This document shows, piece after piece, positions 32,178-43,994 of a stretch of DNA of 64,000 bases (positions are counted from its first letter, which is position 1; every line of letters begins with the position of its first letter). The notes beneath the pieces are model-generated. The model saw only the letters and a list, made by a program, of their open reading frames with translations. It searched no databases and was not told where the DNA came from. The stretch spans positions 310,001 to 374,000 of the forward strand of contig OW203771.1 in assembly GCA_934045905.1 (NCBI GenBank), read 5' to 3'. This DNA is from Leuctra nigra. Taxonomy: Eukaryota; Arthropoda; Insecta; Plecoptera; Leuctridae. A program made the translations under genes and the position numbers.

Positions 32178-35100
32178 TTACCATTTCAAATGAAAATATT
32201 CTATGCCCCTCTCCACATTTCCGCATTGGTCCAGAGCGTCCTTGATAGTTCGCAAGTGCTTTGGGTCTTCGTGCTTAGTATTCTTATACCATGGTCTTCG
32301 TGCTGTGGTCTTTGAGGGATGTCCAGGCGCGTAGGATGGGGGGGGGGGGGGAGGTCAGCCTGCACTCGACCTTCCATTCACCATACAAAATTAAGTTTAG
32401 TGACCAAGAATCTCTTAAAAATCTTTTAAATTCTAAAAAACGCCCAGCGGGGCAAAAATAAAAAGTTATTTGATGTAATTTGAGCAGCTTAGCATCCCAG
32501 AATCAATTTTAAAATGTTTATTAATCAAAAAAGTGCCCTGCGAGGCAACAATTGGAGTTGTTTTTGCTTCAGTTTGTGCATTTTAAAGCCCCAGAATAAC
32601 TTTTAACAATTTCATTAAATAAATATATAGTTTTGCAAGTCTATTGATTAATAAAAATAGAACTTTTAACTGGGTTAAATTCAAAAAAAACGCCCTGCGG
32701 TCTAATACTGGGGGACCCGGCCCCCAGACCCCCCCCCCCCCCCTTTCCGGATGTCGCAATCCCCCACCCCCCATGATGAAAGTAGTTCCTACGCGTCTGG
32801 GGATGTCTTTATATTTCTTCTTATTACTGGCAGCTGCTTTCTGACTCTTATTGTGTGCCTACAACCCTTAAGGCCGGTCATATATTTTTTCCCGCCAAAA
32901 GCGATTTGGAGCGGTTTTCGAGCGAAATACAAAATATAAATGACTATATTTAACAAACGGTTATGAATATCGAAAAAGCAAGACCGAGGTGACATGCATT
33001 GAACCTTTATCTACATTTTCATCGCTTACTGTCATAACTTTGCTCCTACTATGTGGTCAGTATGTGTCGGGCACGAAAACGCTTCGTCACTCTTCCGTCG
33101 CTCGCACGGTGTGTTTTCGGTTCAATGCATGTCACCTCGGTCTTGCTTTTTCGATATTCATAACCGTTTGTTAAATATAGTCATTTATATTTTGTATTTC
33201 GCTCGAAAACCGCTCCAAATCGCTTTTGGCGGGAAAAAATATATGACCGGCCTTAAAAGTTAAAAGTAGTGACACATTTTAAATTTCAGGCATTAATTTG
33301 GTGCATTTCTACGTGATTTTAACACTATTTTAAGCATATTTTTATCTTGACATAATAGGGAAGTCTTGTAAAATTTTATTATAGTAAATTTCTAAATATC
33401 AACACAAATAACAGTGTCAGACACACTTCACCCGTGAAAATTAAAATTTTCATTTATAAAAATCAAATTCAAATAGGTATCATGATTCATGGGATAATTT
33501 GGCGGGAAAAACGGCTACAACGAGAATCAGAACTGTGATGTCATTTTGGCAATATAGCAAATTGAGATGTCATTGTTAATTTTCCTGTTTTAAAATTAGA
33601 AGAAATGTATCAAACTTTGTACATTAATTTCTTGAAAACTATTCATCCCACAACAAAAATAATAGCACATCTGTGTTCAGCAACATCTCTGATAATTCTG
33701 AAATCTGTTGTTCTTGAGACCTCCCTATTGTAAAAGAGCTTAAGGAGGGAAATTGAATGAGGGGTGGATTCACCCCCCACCTTCCTACGCACCTGCTTCC
33801 AAGGATGTCTCTATACTGTTTGTGATGTTCACGAGGAAGTCTGTTAACGATTCGTTTGTTCTCTGGAGACAACTGACATCGCTCACACGAAACGACTCTT
33901 CATACAACTGTTTCAACAACTCACGCAATTTGCATTGCTCGCTTTGGACTTCCGATTGTTCCACTTCGAACTCCAATTCGAACTGCACATCTTGGTCAAC
34001 ATTATCATCAAACTGTTCCAAGAAATCATGTAACTTGTATTGTTCACTTTGGGCTTGTTCTGTTGAGGATTCCACTTCCAACTGTTCATCTTTTCTTCTC
34101 TTTCGTTTGGGCTCATGTAGACTCACAGCTGATGAAATGACAGGATGATTGTGGACGCATTCCTGAGAGACGCGAATCATGTAGCGCGTGGTCGCCGACA
34201 GCGGCAAAGTTCCTTTCAGATCTTCCGAAAGTTTCTTCACCATCTGGGAAAAGTAGAAATATTTTGTTTTTTTCAGTTTGTAGCAGGGACTGGAACCAAA
34301 ACCGAAAAGAACTCTACTTTTATTAATCATTATTCATTAGACTTGCAAAACTACATATTTAATAAAGTGTTGCGTAGTACCGAATAAAATTTAATTAATA
34401 AAATTGGAATAAATATCAAAACTAATAAACTGAGAAAATTAAAAAAGAACTCTTATTTTTATAGGAACCAGAACCCTTATTAATTTAATTTTAATATTAA
34501 ACATTATTTGGGTTCCACTTCCATTACCTAAAGGGATCTTTAAATAATTAATTTCATTGAATTTTTACTTCATTGAATTTTTTAAATCTGAAATTATTTA
34601 CTACCATTTACAGTTTTTCAAATAAATTATCCCGGAGCCAAATTAATGTAGACATTGCAGAGCATGTTACTTCCTAAAAGTCGATTTAAAAAAAATTGAA
34701 TTATGTCTGAATTTGATGAACCGATTGGAACCCTTATGGAACCTATGTAACTGGAATCAGAAGCGATATTTTTAAAAACTTGGAACCGGTACAGGAACCG
34801 ATATTCATTGGGTTCTAGTCCCTCTTTTGAAGATGATATTAAAGAAAAGTCCGAGATGTGCACTCAGCACTATCTGACGACTCATGACAAAATATTCATA
34901 ACAATATTATGAGCCATTATATCAACTTAAGGATAGTAATTTTTCAATCATGTTAATATTGCAACAATAATAGCAATACATATATTTCATTTTTGGCGCC
35001 CCCTCGGCACCCTTCGGGCGCCCCCTCGAGCTTGGCGCCCTGTGCGCCCCTGCGCACACCCCTAAAACCGGCCCTGTCAGTCTTGATTGTATTTTAGTAG

Positions 35101-36395
35101 CACTTTTTCATTTTTGCTTCATGCCTTGTTAATTAGGCGCCGGACATTCAACAAAACCGCTCAACACTATGAAATTTCCGATACGATTGGAGACTAAACC
35201 CGTTAACCAATTGATCTCAAATTTTAGTCATGATTAGATAAAAGATAATCTTAGGGTTAACAGATTTTTAAAATAAAATTTAATGTATTCCACCCAGCGA
35301 ATCAACAAAATATAAAAATATTAACACAATTTTTTATACGATTTTTACAATTTACTAATTAACAAAACCAAAAATTAAAAATGTACCAAGTAATAACCTT
35401 AAATTTGTCTTTTATCTGATCTGATTCTGATTTCAAATAATTTCGTCAATCCATTTTGGCTCCTATCGTATCCAAAAAAAGTACCTGCAACAAGGGGCAA
35501 AATCCCTCGCTCTTGCACCACCTTAATAGTTTTCTTGATTGATTCCAAATAACTGCAAACACTACTTCTCTACACAATAACAAAATAATCAACATCTCTA
35601 GGTACTAGAGTAATAATGTCTAAGGGCGAAAGGTAGGAAGCAATGTGATGGGATTATTAAGAGTTGACTGTTTACTTAAAGTTCACCCACTTTGGTCTGC
35701 TCTCTTGATCCATGTATGTTGTAGTTCGATACTGTGTAGTCCGGGTAGAAGATAATTTTGGTCACGTGCATTTTTGCCGGGCATCCAATTTTCTTTGATT
35801 GTTTTATCTGCTGCCGCCGTGGTTTTGTTGATGGATGGTCAATCTGAAAAGTAGTAGCAAGTAGTAGGTAGGTAGGAACATAGTTTTACGTTACATAATG
35901 TTTTGGTAGGACACTTATTTGTTTAATACAGTGTCAACAACTGAACTAGATGTTATCTTAACTTCAACTTTAGTTTTCCAGTTCTTAACTTACTACAAGT
36001 TGTGAAATTGGGCCGGAACTAAGTGTCTTGTTTCTCTGCTTTCCTTGATGACATTCGTACAAACGGTTTTCGCTAATTTGGAACAAATGACCAATAAAGG
36101 GTATTTGCACGTGTGCATCTTGTCTTGTTTTTTGGAACCATAAACCTGTAACAATTAAATTGGGATTAAAATCACAAAGAGTCACTATCTTCGAATTCCT
36201 AGATTCTTGCCATTAACCTACAATACCTTTTGTGCCTTTATTAAGACTTCTACCAGTGTACATGCATCCAGTTGCTCGTATATCAATATTGAATGATTGA
36301 AAGTTTTCATCTCCATCAATATATCCAGTATAACTACCCTCTTTGACCTCAAAATTTGAGAAATGTTCTTCAAATACTTCCCTCAAAGAAGCCAT
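32178..36395 (-). CDS. CARF (calcium-responsive transcription factor)-like protein, five exons
   Basis: Exons 36227-36395, 35994-36145, 35691-35843, 33793-34243 and 32178-32302; phases agree throughout and total 349 aa. CARF-family landmarks: IPFIGHLFQISENRLYECHQGK (split here: IPFIGHLF, RLYECHQGKQRNK), GCPAKMHVTKIIFYPDY and RYMIRVSQECVHNHPV, then a basic KRKRRK. After that comes an acidic coiled-coil-like part with an internal duplication (SEQYKLHDFLEQ, SEQCKLRELLKQ). Family members are nuclear DNA-binding regulators; many insect copies are lineage-specific. The start is uncertain: the frame stays open upstream to the acceptor at 36409-36410, so a 5' exon may add residues. The last exon is the least certain. 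Confidence 0.68.
32430..32720. repeat. Dispersed repeat with ACGCCCTGCGGGGCA phrases
   Basis: AAAACGCCCAGCGGGGCA, GTGCCCTGCGAGGCAAC and ACGCCCTGCGG are spaced about 100 bp apart. Similar blocks lie at 40690-40850 and 47340-47800. C/G homopolymers (32340-32353, 32729-32743) flank them. Class unknown. Confidence 0.55.
32868..33256. mobile_element. TTAA-flanked foldback element, perfect 138-bp arms
   Basis: Arms 32868-33005 and 33119-33256 read as exact reverse complements, around a 113-bp loop. The termini are TTAAGGCCGGTCATA and TATGACCGGCCTTAA. A TTAA target is typical of piggyBac-type transposons. It lies in intron 4 of the CARF-like gene. Confidence 0.92.
33536..33740. repeat. Dispersed repeat fragment
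   Basis: It shares phrases such as AAAACTATTC and TCCCACAACA with 13960-13985 and 58230-58255. No coding content. Confidence 0.45.
34244..35690. other. Intron 3 of the CARF-like gene
   Basis: 1447 bp, AT-rich, with GGAACC-type short repeats (34440-34830) and a GGCGCC-rich patch at 34990-35070 that looks like another transposon end. No exon-like block was found. Confidence 0.5.
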
Positions 36396-36877
36396 CAAGA
36401 ATTTCTTTCTGGGTAAGCTAGCTCCATTCCAAAGAGTTCAAAACAAACATATGTTCCAGCGTATTCTTTGATTTTGACCCACTCCATGTCGGAAGCTCTT
36501 TGTACACATTATTTTTCTACGGCTACAACTGCTTCTTTCGGTTGGCGGTGGCATTACAAACTAATCCAGACGACTCGGTATCTCAGTCGGTTTCATGCTC
36601 GCCCACGCACTGCACATGCGCATACCCATACAAGGAAATCCGACGGCAAACTTCATGCGGGTGTACCAACGTAAAGTTGAATTTGTATAAATCGCTAAGC
36701 ATCTACAACGTTGCATAAGTTTAGTTATTTTGATATTTTCAGTTTTCGACGTTGCATATGAAACTCGTTTTTCCTCCTTTCTACCTACCTTCATTGTGGT
36801 CGATTGCAAGCGAATGAAAAGAGTGAAAAGAGAAAACATAACCTAAATATAAAATTTGACGGATTTTCTTGAGAGTG
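36396..36877. promoter_or_regulatory. Shared upstream region of the CARF-like gene and prefoldin 1
   Basis: 482 bp separate the two divergent start codons. Such spacing suggests a bidirectional promoter, though an additional 5' exon of the CARF-like gene may lie inside. No TATA box is convincing on either strand. Confidence 0.5.
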
Positions 36878-39682
36878 ATGTCTAAAATGGTAGATTTAGA
36901 GCTTAAAAAGGTATGAATTGATAATTTGTGGTAGTTAATTATACGTGAATGCTGTTGTAAATATTTCCTCGCCTAAACCAATTATCCATTTCAGGCCTTT
37001 GCAGAGCTGCAGACCAAAATGATCGAGACAACACAGAAACTGAAGCTCGCTGACATTCAAATTGAGAGCTTAAAGCGGAACATGCAGCACGCTGTACTCA
37101 CGGACAAGGAGATATCGGTAAGAAAATACTCATGACTAGGTACCTACCTAGACAGTGAAATAGGTAACCTACTAGGACTGGGCCATATCCGATCACAAGT
37201 CGACTGGCCTTTGACAGCTTAATATACCTACCTACCTACTAGTACCATCTAAGGTAGGTAGGTAGGGTGGTGGATGGTAATTGCGGTCGGCACCTATATG
37301 CGGTCACGGCGTAATATATTGGTTATTACGTGTTGTTTTGTATATTATTGTTGGCAAACCTGGTATCTAAGCCTTCTTTGACACTTCCTTCGAACTTCTA
37401 GCGCGCCAGATTTCTATTTGACATTGCTGTTTACAAGATAAAAATTCATTTGTGTTGAAAATTCCAGACTGTCAACCTAATGGCGTAAGAATCACGCAGC
37501 TGGGCGTGATATTCAACAAGTGATTTATATATTAAATTCTTTTAGGAATGTGCCACAAGTCAAATATATTATTATAACAACATTATTAATGAATAAAATA
37601 ATTGCACTAAGACTGAAAAGTATCCCGTATTCTTTAAAAAAACAAAAGAGTGACGTGCCCGCAATTCGGACCCCTAAAACGCAGGCTGCATTTGCGGTCA
37701 ACACATGTATTTTAAATGGCGGATCAAGGCGTAAGTAAGAAATTAAGAATTCAAGATGGCCGACCATGAACACCAGCTGATTCTGGGAGAACAGTCATTT
37801 TACAAATTAATAGAATACTTTTATGACGTGAGATACATTTATCTGTTTAAAGTGACACAGTGGGAGTGTTATTACAGCAATTAACCAATCCAAGTAATGC
37901 TAGAAGATCCCAAAATTAATTATTTATCCATTGACCGCAATTAGATGCCCTAGCTGACTTCAAATTGGTTCCAATAATATGAGGCTGACCGCATTTACCA
38001 GCCTCCTGTTTTTTTAACAAAAGCGCCAAATCGTGTCTACCATGTATAGCCAACTGATAAAACAAAAAATTATATTCATTCTGTGACAGTTCACGGACAG
38101 AAAGTGACCTTCAAAGATATTGAACTGTCAACAGATCGTTTTCTACATGCGTGTGAAGTGCAAAATTGTCTTAGGTGACCGCAAATACCATCCACCACCC
38201 TACCTACCCTTGGCACAACTAAAATTGATCATTCAATAACTTTGATTGACTGAAACATGTTAGTTGGCACCATCAGAAGTCGGTCCAAGTGATCGTCTTC
38301 TCTCACTCTAATAGGTGACTTCACATTTCAACGATAATAACAAGCTTTGATTGGTATGGGACATGACCAGCAGTCATTCACATTTGTTCACTGATCAATT
38401 TTTGTTATGCCGAGTGTACCTAGGTACCTAGATAGTGTTAGTGTCACTACTTTTCTACCTAGAGTAATTTTTCCAACAATAAAGATTTATTTTCTTATGA
38501 TGAGTGTAAACATTGAAAGAAAAATCATCAGAAGATCCCAACAATGTGTTTTCAATGTACACTCGGCACAACAAAAATTGATTGGTGTACAATTTGAATG
38601 ACAGCTGGTATGTTCCGTAACAATCAAAGCGTGTTATTATCACTGAATGTGAGGTCACCTGTGACCTACTAGGGTGAGACAAGGAGATCGCTTGGACTAA
38701 ATTCTGATGGTTCAATCTAATATTTTCAGTCAATCAGATTTATTGAATTTGAACGATCAATTTTAGTTGTGCCAAGTGTAGTAGGTACATTCGGCACAAC
38801 AAAAATTGAACGTTGACCAAATTTGAATGACTGCTGGCCATGTCCCATAACCAATCAAAGCTTGTTATTATCACTGAAATGTGAGGTCACCTACTAGAGT
38901 GAGACAATGAGATCGCTTAGATTGACTTCTGATGGTGCGATCTTACATTTATCAGCCTATCAGATTTATTGAACGTTCAATTTTTGTTTGGCCAAGTGTA
39001 GGAAGGTACCTAAGTCTGAAAATTTTCCTTTTTCTTTGTTTCTTTTAAATTAAACGTTAAGAAAGTTAATTTCTGGAATTTGTAGGACTGTCACTGAATG
39101 TTTACCATGGCATGAAGCAGAGAACATCAGAAATTTCTTTATTATTCAAAATAATATTGTTTTCCTGCCAATATTGTTCTTGACAAGCTTTGATGTGTGG
39201 TTATTAATACTAGTTTATGACCTTTCAATCATTAAACCTCCTACACTTGGCCAAACAAAAATTGAACATTCAATAAATCTGATAGGCTGATAAATGTAAT
39301 AAATGTATTAAATGTATTTTTGCAAGAAGCAAAAATTAAAAAGTGCTACTATCAATCAGACTGATCATGTGATCATCCTATCAAAGTTACACCCACTTAT
39401 GAAACAATTATACTCTCTCAATGTTCTAAAACGGCCGAGCGCTTGTAACTCTCTCCCCTCTCGCAGGCGCTGGACCCGAAGGTGCCGACGTACGAGAGCA
39501 TCGGCCGGATGTTCATCCGCGAGGACGTCGCGACAGTCCGCGCCAACCTCAAGACCAAGATCTCGAACTGCTCGGACAAGATCAAGACGCTGGAGAACAA
39601 CAAGTCCTACTTGGAGCGGAGTCTCAAGGACAGTGAGAACAACATCAGGGAGATGGTACAACACAAGAAGGCGCACGAGTGA
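36878..39682 (+). CDS. Pfdn1: Prefoldin subunit 1
   Basis: Exons 36878-36910, 36995-37117 and 39467-39682 give 123 aa, the family's usual size. Beta-type prefoldin: an N-terminal helix (DLELKKAFAELQTKMIETTQ), KLADIQIESLKR, a beta-hairpin around YESIGRMFI, and a C-terminal coiled-coil helix ending SYLERSLKDSENNIREM. These landmarks match prefoldin 1 of animals. The hexameric complex delivers unfolded actin and tubulin to the cytosolic chaperonin CCT. Exon 3 is distinctly GC-rich while exons 1-2 are not. Intron 2 (2349 bp) is filled by MITEs. Confidence 0.95.
37264..38201. mobile_element. Transposon with GGGTGGTGGATGGTA termini, in prefoldin intron 2
   Basis: About 938 bp. The terminal 25 bp match at 24 positions (AGGGTGGTGGATGGTA then A/T, TTGCGGTC). 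Several internal GACCGCAA/TTGCGGTC copies look like subterminal binding sites. The flanks are TAGGTAGG simple repeat, so the target duplication cannot be read. Confidence 0.8.
38207..38418. mobile_element. MITE family 1, complete copy
   Basis: Ends CTTGGCACAACTAAAATTGATC and TTTTTGTTATGCCGAGTG. Belongs to the GCACAAC-type subgroup of the family. Confidence 0.8.
38558..38780. mobile_element. MITE family 1, complete copy
   Basis: TA, CACTCGGCACAACAAAAATTG at the left and TTTTAGTTGTGCCAAGTG, TA at the right. Only 5 bp separate it from the next copy. Confidence 0.88.
38786..39000. mobile_element. MITE family 1, complete copy adjacent to the previous one
   Basis: Left end CATTCGGCACAACAAAAATT, right end TTTTTGTTTGGCCAAGTG, TA-flanked. 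One end is of the GCACAAC subtype and the other of the GCCAAAC subtype. Confidence 0.88.
39242..39300. mobile_element. MITE family 1, short truncated copy
   Basis: TA, CACTTGGCCAAACAAAAATT and the first ~55 bp of the family, then similarity ends. Confidence 0.7.
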
Positions 39683-39710
39683 ATGGGGAACAACTACTTG
39701 GGGGTTAAAT

Positions 39711-40131
39711 ACACTATTCTCACACTCAAAAGTGTCCAGTTTCATTCATAATGACATTTAAATTCAGTGGACTTTTGGCAATATCATTTGAAAATAATGT
39801 GAAAATTCCCTCACATTTATTTTTAGAGACCTACCTATTCATCAAAATAAGAATTTTGCAGTAATAATTATAATGACTTTTTAGGCTGTTTTTGTGAAAA
39901 AGATGAGGTCCCAAACTTCATGATTTTTTGGGGGAATATTCCCAATATTTGGATGGGAATATTCCCGGACCCATGTCCCTAATTGTAACCATGGGAAGTT
40001 CATTGTTGGTTCACTTTACAATTTTAATTAAATACCATAAAGAATAACGTTTTCCCACCAAAATGTCCACTGAATTTGAATTCCTTCATAAATGAAAATT
40101 AACACTTTTGAGTGTGATAATATTAATAGTG
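39711..40131. mobile_element. Inverted-repeat element in the prefoldin 1 3' UTR
   Basis: It starts about 30 bp after the stop codon. ACACTATT, CACACTCAAAAGTG and ATTCAGTGGAC on the left are mirrored by GTCCACTGAAT, CACTTTTGAGTGTG and AATAGTGT on the right. It probably supplies much of the 3' UTR; the first AATAAA downstream is at 40664. Confidence 0.7.
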
Positions 40132-40344
40132 TGTTTTGCCAACAAATGTGTTATTTATTTTGAAATAATTTTTAAAAACATGAATATTCCCTATTTGTAC
40201 TCTAATTTATCTAATAATGTGATCATTACTGCAGAATGCTTAATTAATTATTATTCACTGATATTTTGTCATTTGTGGATGTGAATTGTCATCATTAAAA
40301 TAACATCATTTACGTAACTCTGTGTGATCTGAACCCAGTTACTA

Positions 40345-40495
40345 ACGCCTCATGCTCGTAAGAATGTCCACGTTTATCCACGCAAGAGTCTACTGGATTC
40401 CGTCCGTAAGATTATTAGCTCACTATCTTGTGGTGTTGAGGACTGACATACGCAAATATCTACTTGCAGACGCAACTTCTGCAGAGCACGAGACT
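40345..40495. mobile_element. MITE, family 5 (CCTCATGCTCgtAAGAA termini)
   Basis: Reverse-oriented relative of 57762-57920. Shares CGCCTCATGCTCGTAAGAATG, ATCTTGTGGTGTTGAGGACTG and GACGCAACTTCTG. The right end is degraded. Confidence 0.65.
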
Positions 40496-40499
40496 GAAC

Positions 40500-42060
40500 A
40501 TCCATTCAAACATCTTGTGTGGGTTATTTAGTCCCAATTCAGATCTATTGTGGTCTGTGGACCATTTAAATTTATCTAGATCAGAACTGTCACAACAGGA
40601 AAGGGTAGCTCGATTTTGATGAGATTTTGTGAAATTATAACTTGAATGGCTATTTATCATTTAAATAAAGATCTGGGAATCGAAAAATTTGAAAATTCAA
40701 TAAAAAAAACGCCCTGCAGGGCAACAATTAGAAGGTCATTTGATTTAATTTGTTCATTTCAGATCTTCCCAGAATCACTTTTAAATTGTTGAAATTCTTA
40801 AAAAAAAGACCTGCGGAGCAACAACTACCTGGGGCTTCGTCAAAATATCAAAATAAACTAGTAGTTCAATTTATTATTTTCGCTGTTTGATTGCCTGTAC
40901 TGCGGCTCCCATTATTGTATAATTTATTAATTTTTGGGAAATTGGCTCCTTCACCAAAAAAGGTTGCCGACTCCTGTTCTAGGAAATAACCTAGAAAGTA
41001 CGAAATTATTTTTGGTCAACTATAAACCATCACAATTCACAACTGATTTACTTACATCGAACAGTATCAACTTATTTTCACAATGAATCAAGGTATTTGT
41101 GACCAACACTTTCAGACAATTTCAACTCAATTTGACCTTGAATTGGCCACTTAATCAATGTCCCTTCTTGACACTAATAAATTCACTTCAAGAGGTGTAT
41201 GAACATCAATCCTCATCTTCACCATAGACCAAACCAATGCAATCTGTGTCTTAATTAAGTACTTACCTTTAATGTGACGGCCGTTTTAGCAAAGTATCAG
41301 ATGGATAAACTGTTTCATAAGTGGGTGTAACTTTGATAGGATGATCAAATTTTGCAAAATAACTGGCATCCTAGTTCAGATATTGTGGGATATTACATTT
41401 CAGTTGATGTTTTTTTAGGAACTACGAAGACCCAGATTTAAATTCCACTGTCGAACTTTCTGCTGGATGATTTTTCTTGTTTTCTGCAGTCAAGAGGTAA
41501 ATGCTGGGAAGGTTCCCTACTGACCGCCTCCTTCCCACCGTATCTTACTTTCATCACTCATTAGCCTAGTTGCAGAGGAGTACAACAGATATTCAAACTT
41601 GAGAATAGAGACTGTCCACTTATCTTAGTTTCAATTACAGTTTCTTGATGATATTTCAACTCAGTACTGATGTTAACCAGCTAGGGTAATAGTTCTATAG
41701 ATATTTTGATGCAGAGGAGAGGAAAGGTAATTACGAAAGAGAGAACATGAAAGTAATTGTCTCACAGTAACAAACAATTGTTTAGGTAATTAGAATATCT
41801 TTTTGAATTATGAAACATTATTATTTGCCTCTAGGTAGTAAATGTTGAAAGTATATATTTGTCTAATTTCAGAGTCATTTGATGATGTTTAGACCATCTT
41901 CACTTCACATAGTAGAAGAAAAATATGAAAATCCAGTCGTATTTCCAATTCAAATAGCCAGCAGAGTTGTCTAAAATTGAAGATATTTTGTCTTGCAGTT
42001 TCTGTTGTATACAGAAGATGTAGATAAGCAAATGACAATCTAATTGAATGATTGTTGTGA
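40500..42060. other. Non-genic stretch
   Basis: Holds a GCCCTGCAGGGCA dispersed-repeat block (40690-40850), the inverted copy of prefoldin intron sequence (41277-41346) and a LINE-like piece around 41505-41600 (GGGAAGGTTCCCTACTGACC) that also occurs at 62455-62520. No gene. Confidence 0.5.
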
Positions 42061-42077
42061 GTTATCTGGTTCTGCAT

Positions 42078-42310
42078 CTAAACTCCATTTGGAGAGGACC
42101 TTTCAGCATCTGAAGGCAAATTACAAAAATACAATTGCCAATATAATGCTGTATTCACCTCAGAAATGTGGATTTTTTTTGCTCCTCTTTGGATATGGGG
42201 TAAAATGGAGGTAGTGCCAAAATTAGCGTGGAAAAAAGGAATTCTAAAAGGAAAATAGTTTATTTCCGCTGCTACAAATTCCGTGTCAAAAGTACTGAAT
42301 AATTTTCTAT
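42078..42310. repeat. Dispersed repeat shared with 56425-56645
   Basis: Both copies share GACCTTTCA, TGAAGGCAAAT, CCTCAGAAATG, TTTGCTCCT and AATAG...TTTC...GCTACAAA phrases in the same order. Not coding; class unknown. Confidence 0.55.
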
Positions 42311-42687
42311 CTACAGTTGCAATGCAAATCAGATTCATTTCTCACGCTTAGAATCTCGATACAAATCCAACATTTATAACAACACTTGGATATATTACAA
42401 AGTATTTGTATACCAATGCTGAATCGATGTATAAGACAAAGTAAGATACAATATGATCAAGGCAATGAATATAGTTATGATAAAACTAGTATAACAAATT
42501 AATTGAGAGATAAAAGAAGCAACCACACCAAAGCAATGACAATAATAAAACAAATAATAAACGTCAATTATCGCATTAACAACTAGAGCAAAGTGAAATG
42601 TACAAATAACTTAACTTTGGTTAAAATGGTAATGCATTCCTAGATGACTTTAGGACAGGAATTGAAATTATTCCAATAAAATTTGAC

Positions 42688-43879
42688 TTAAGGCGACTCT
42701 ACCCTACGTCATAGTTCACAATGCAATGGCAATCACCAAAACCCAAGGAGAGCGCCATTTTGTTTTGAAGGGTCACTTTTCACTCGAATATCTTTCTCCA
42801 GTGTGACAAGATACAATAATGCGGGTTGAACTGAAGTGTTCATAAAAGATCGCTCCTCAATGTTTCATATGACACTTTGTAATGACTGTAATGAAAATGC
42901 TTCCCTGAACCCAAATAGTGGGGGGCGAAATACGGCAAAACATCGACCACATGGCGCCTGTCAGACAACATTAAACTGGACAAAACGAAATAAATAAACA
43001 CATACCTGCAATTCTAGCTGACGAGTATTCCTTATTTTTACCACGTTTCTTCCTAGTATCAATTACACATCACGAAACATCGCCAACTAGTCTGTGCCGT
43101 CACTCTATTTATTACGATTGAACACCATATTTAAATTTTGATTCCACTAAATTGTTCACGATATCAATATTGTCTGCATGCGCAAGTAAAAAATAGATTT
43201 TAGGAAAAGCTACTCTTCTAATTGTAATATAGGTTGTGAAATACTATTATCAAATGTATATTATTCTTACGTGTACAGATATTATCTGAGTTGAAAAAAA
43301 AACAATTGATGAAGTCACGGCCACCTATATATTGAATTTATGCTTCTTCAAAATTTGAATAGTACCGCCAACCTGACATACTGTATTCATACGCCATGAC
43401 GTAAGGCTCAGATCAAAATCATTCAGTGAAATTTAAATATGGTGTTCAATCGTAATAAATAGAGTGACGGCACAGACGAGTTGGCGATGTTTCGTGATGT
43501 GTAATTGATACCAGGAAGAAGTGTGTTGAAAATAAGGAATACTCGTAAGCTAGAATTGCAGGTATGTGTTTATTTATTTCGTTTTGTCCAGTCTAATGTT
43601 GTCTGACAGGCGCCATGTGGTCGATGTTTTGCCGTATTTCGCCCCCCACTTTTTGGGTTCAGGGATCCATTTTCATTACAGTCATTACAAAGTGTCATAT
43701 GAAACATTGAGGAGCGATCTTTTATGAACACTTCAGGTCAACCCGCATTATTGTATCTAGTCACACTGGAGAAAGATATTCGATTGAAAAGTGACCCTTC
43801 AAAACAAAATGGCGCTCTCCTTGGGTTTTGGTGATTGCCATTGCATTGTGAACTATGACGTAGGGTAGAGTGGCCTTAA
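42688..43879. mobile_element. TTAA-flanked foldback element with ~450-bp arms
   Basis: 1192 bp including TTAA on each side. Arms of about 450 bp (42692-43140 and 43432-43875) are highly similar reverse complements around a ~290-bp centre. Termini TTAAGGCGACTCTACCCTAC and GTAGGGTAGAGTGGCCTTAA. The TTAAGGC ends recall 32868-33256. piggyBac-type mobilisation is inferred. No transposase frame. Confidence 0.9.
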
Positions 43880-43994
43880 TTAAAGTATTTATAAAGGACT
43901 ATACTATATCTGTAATAGTGCCTCTCATTGGTAAACACATAGAAACATACAAAATAACATTGCAATAATATTTTCACAAACTATATACACAGTA

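Noticed and set aside
36561..36839. Small minus-strand frame upstream of the CARF-like gene as its first exon
   Set aside because: No donor joins it in phase to the acceptor at 36409-36410, and it has no resemblance to the family.
39312..39761. 149- and 126-codon frames overlapping prefoldin 1 exon 3
   Set aside because: Wrong-frame and antisense shadows of a GC-rich exon; the prefoldin frame matches the family and joins exons 1-2 in phase.
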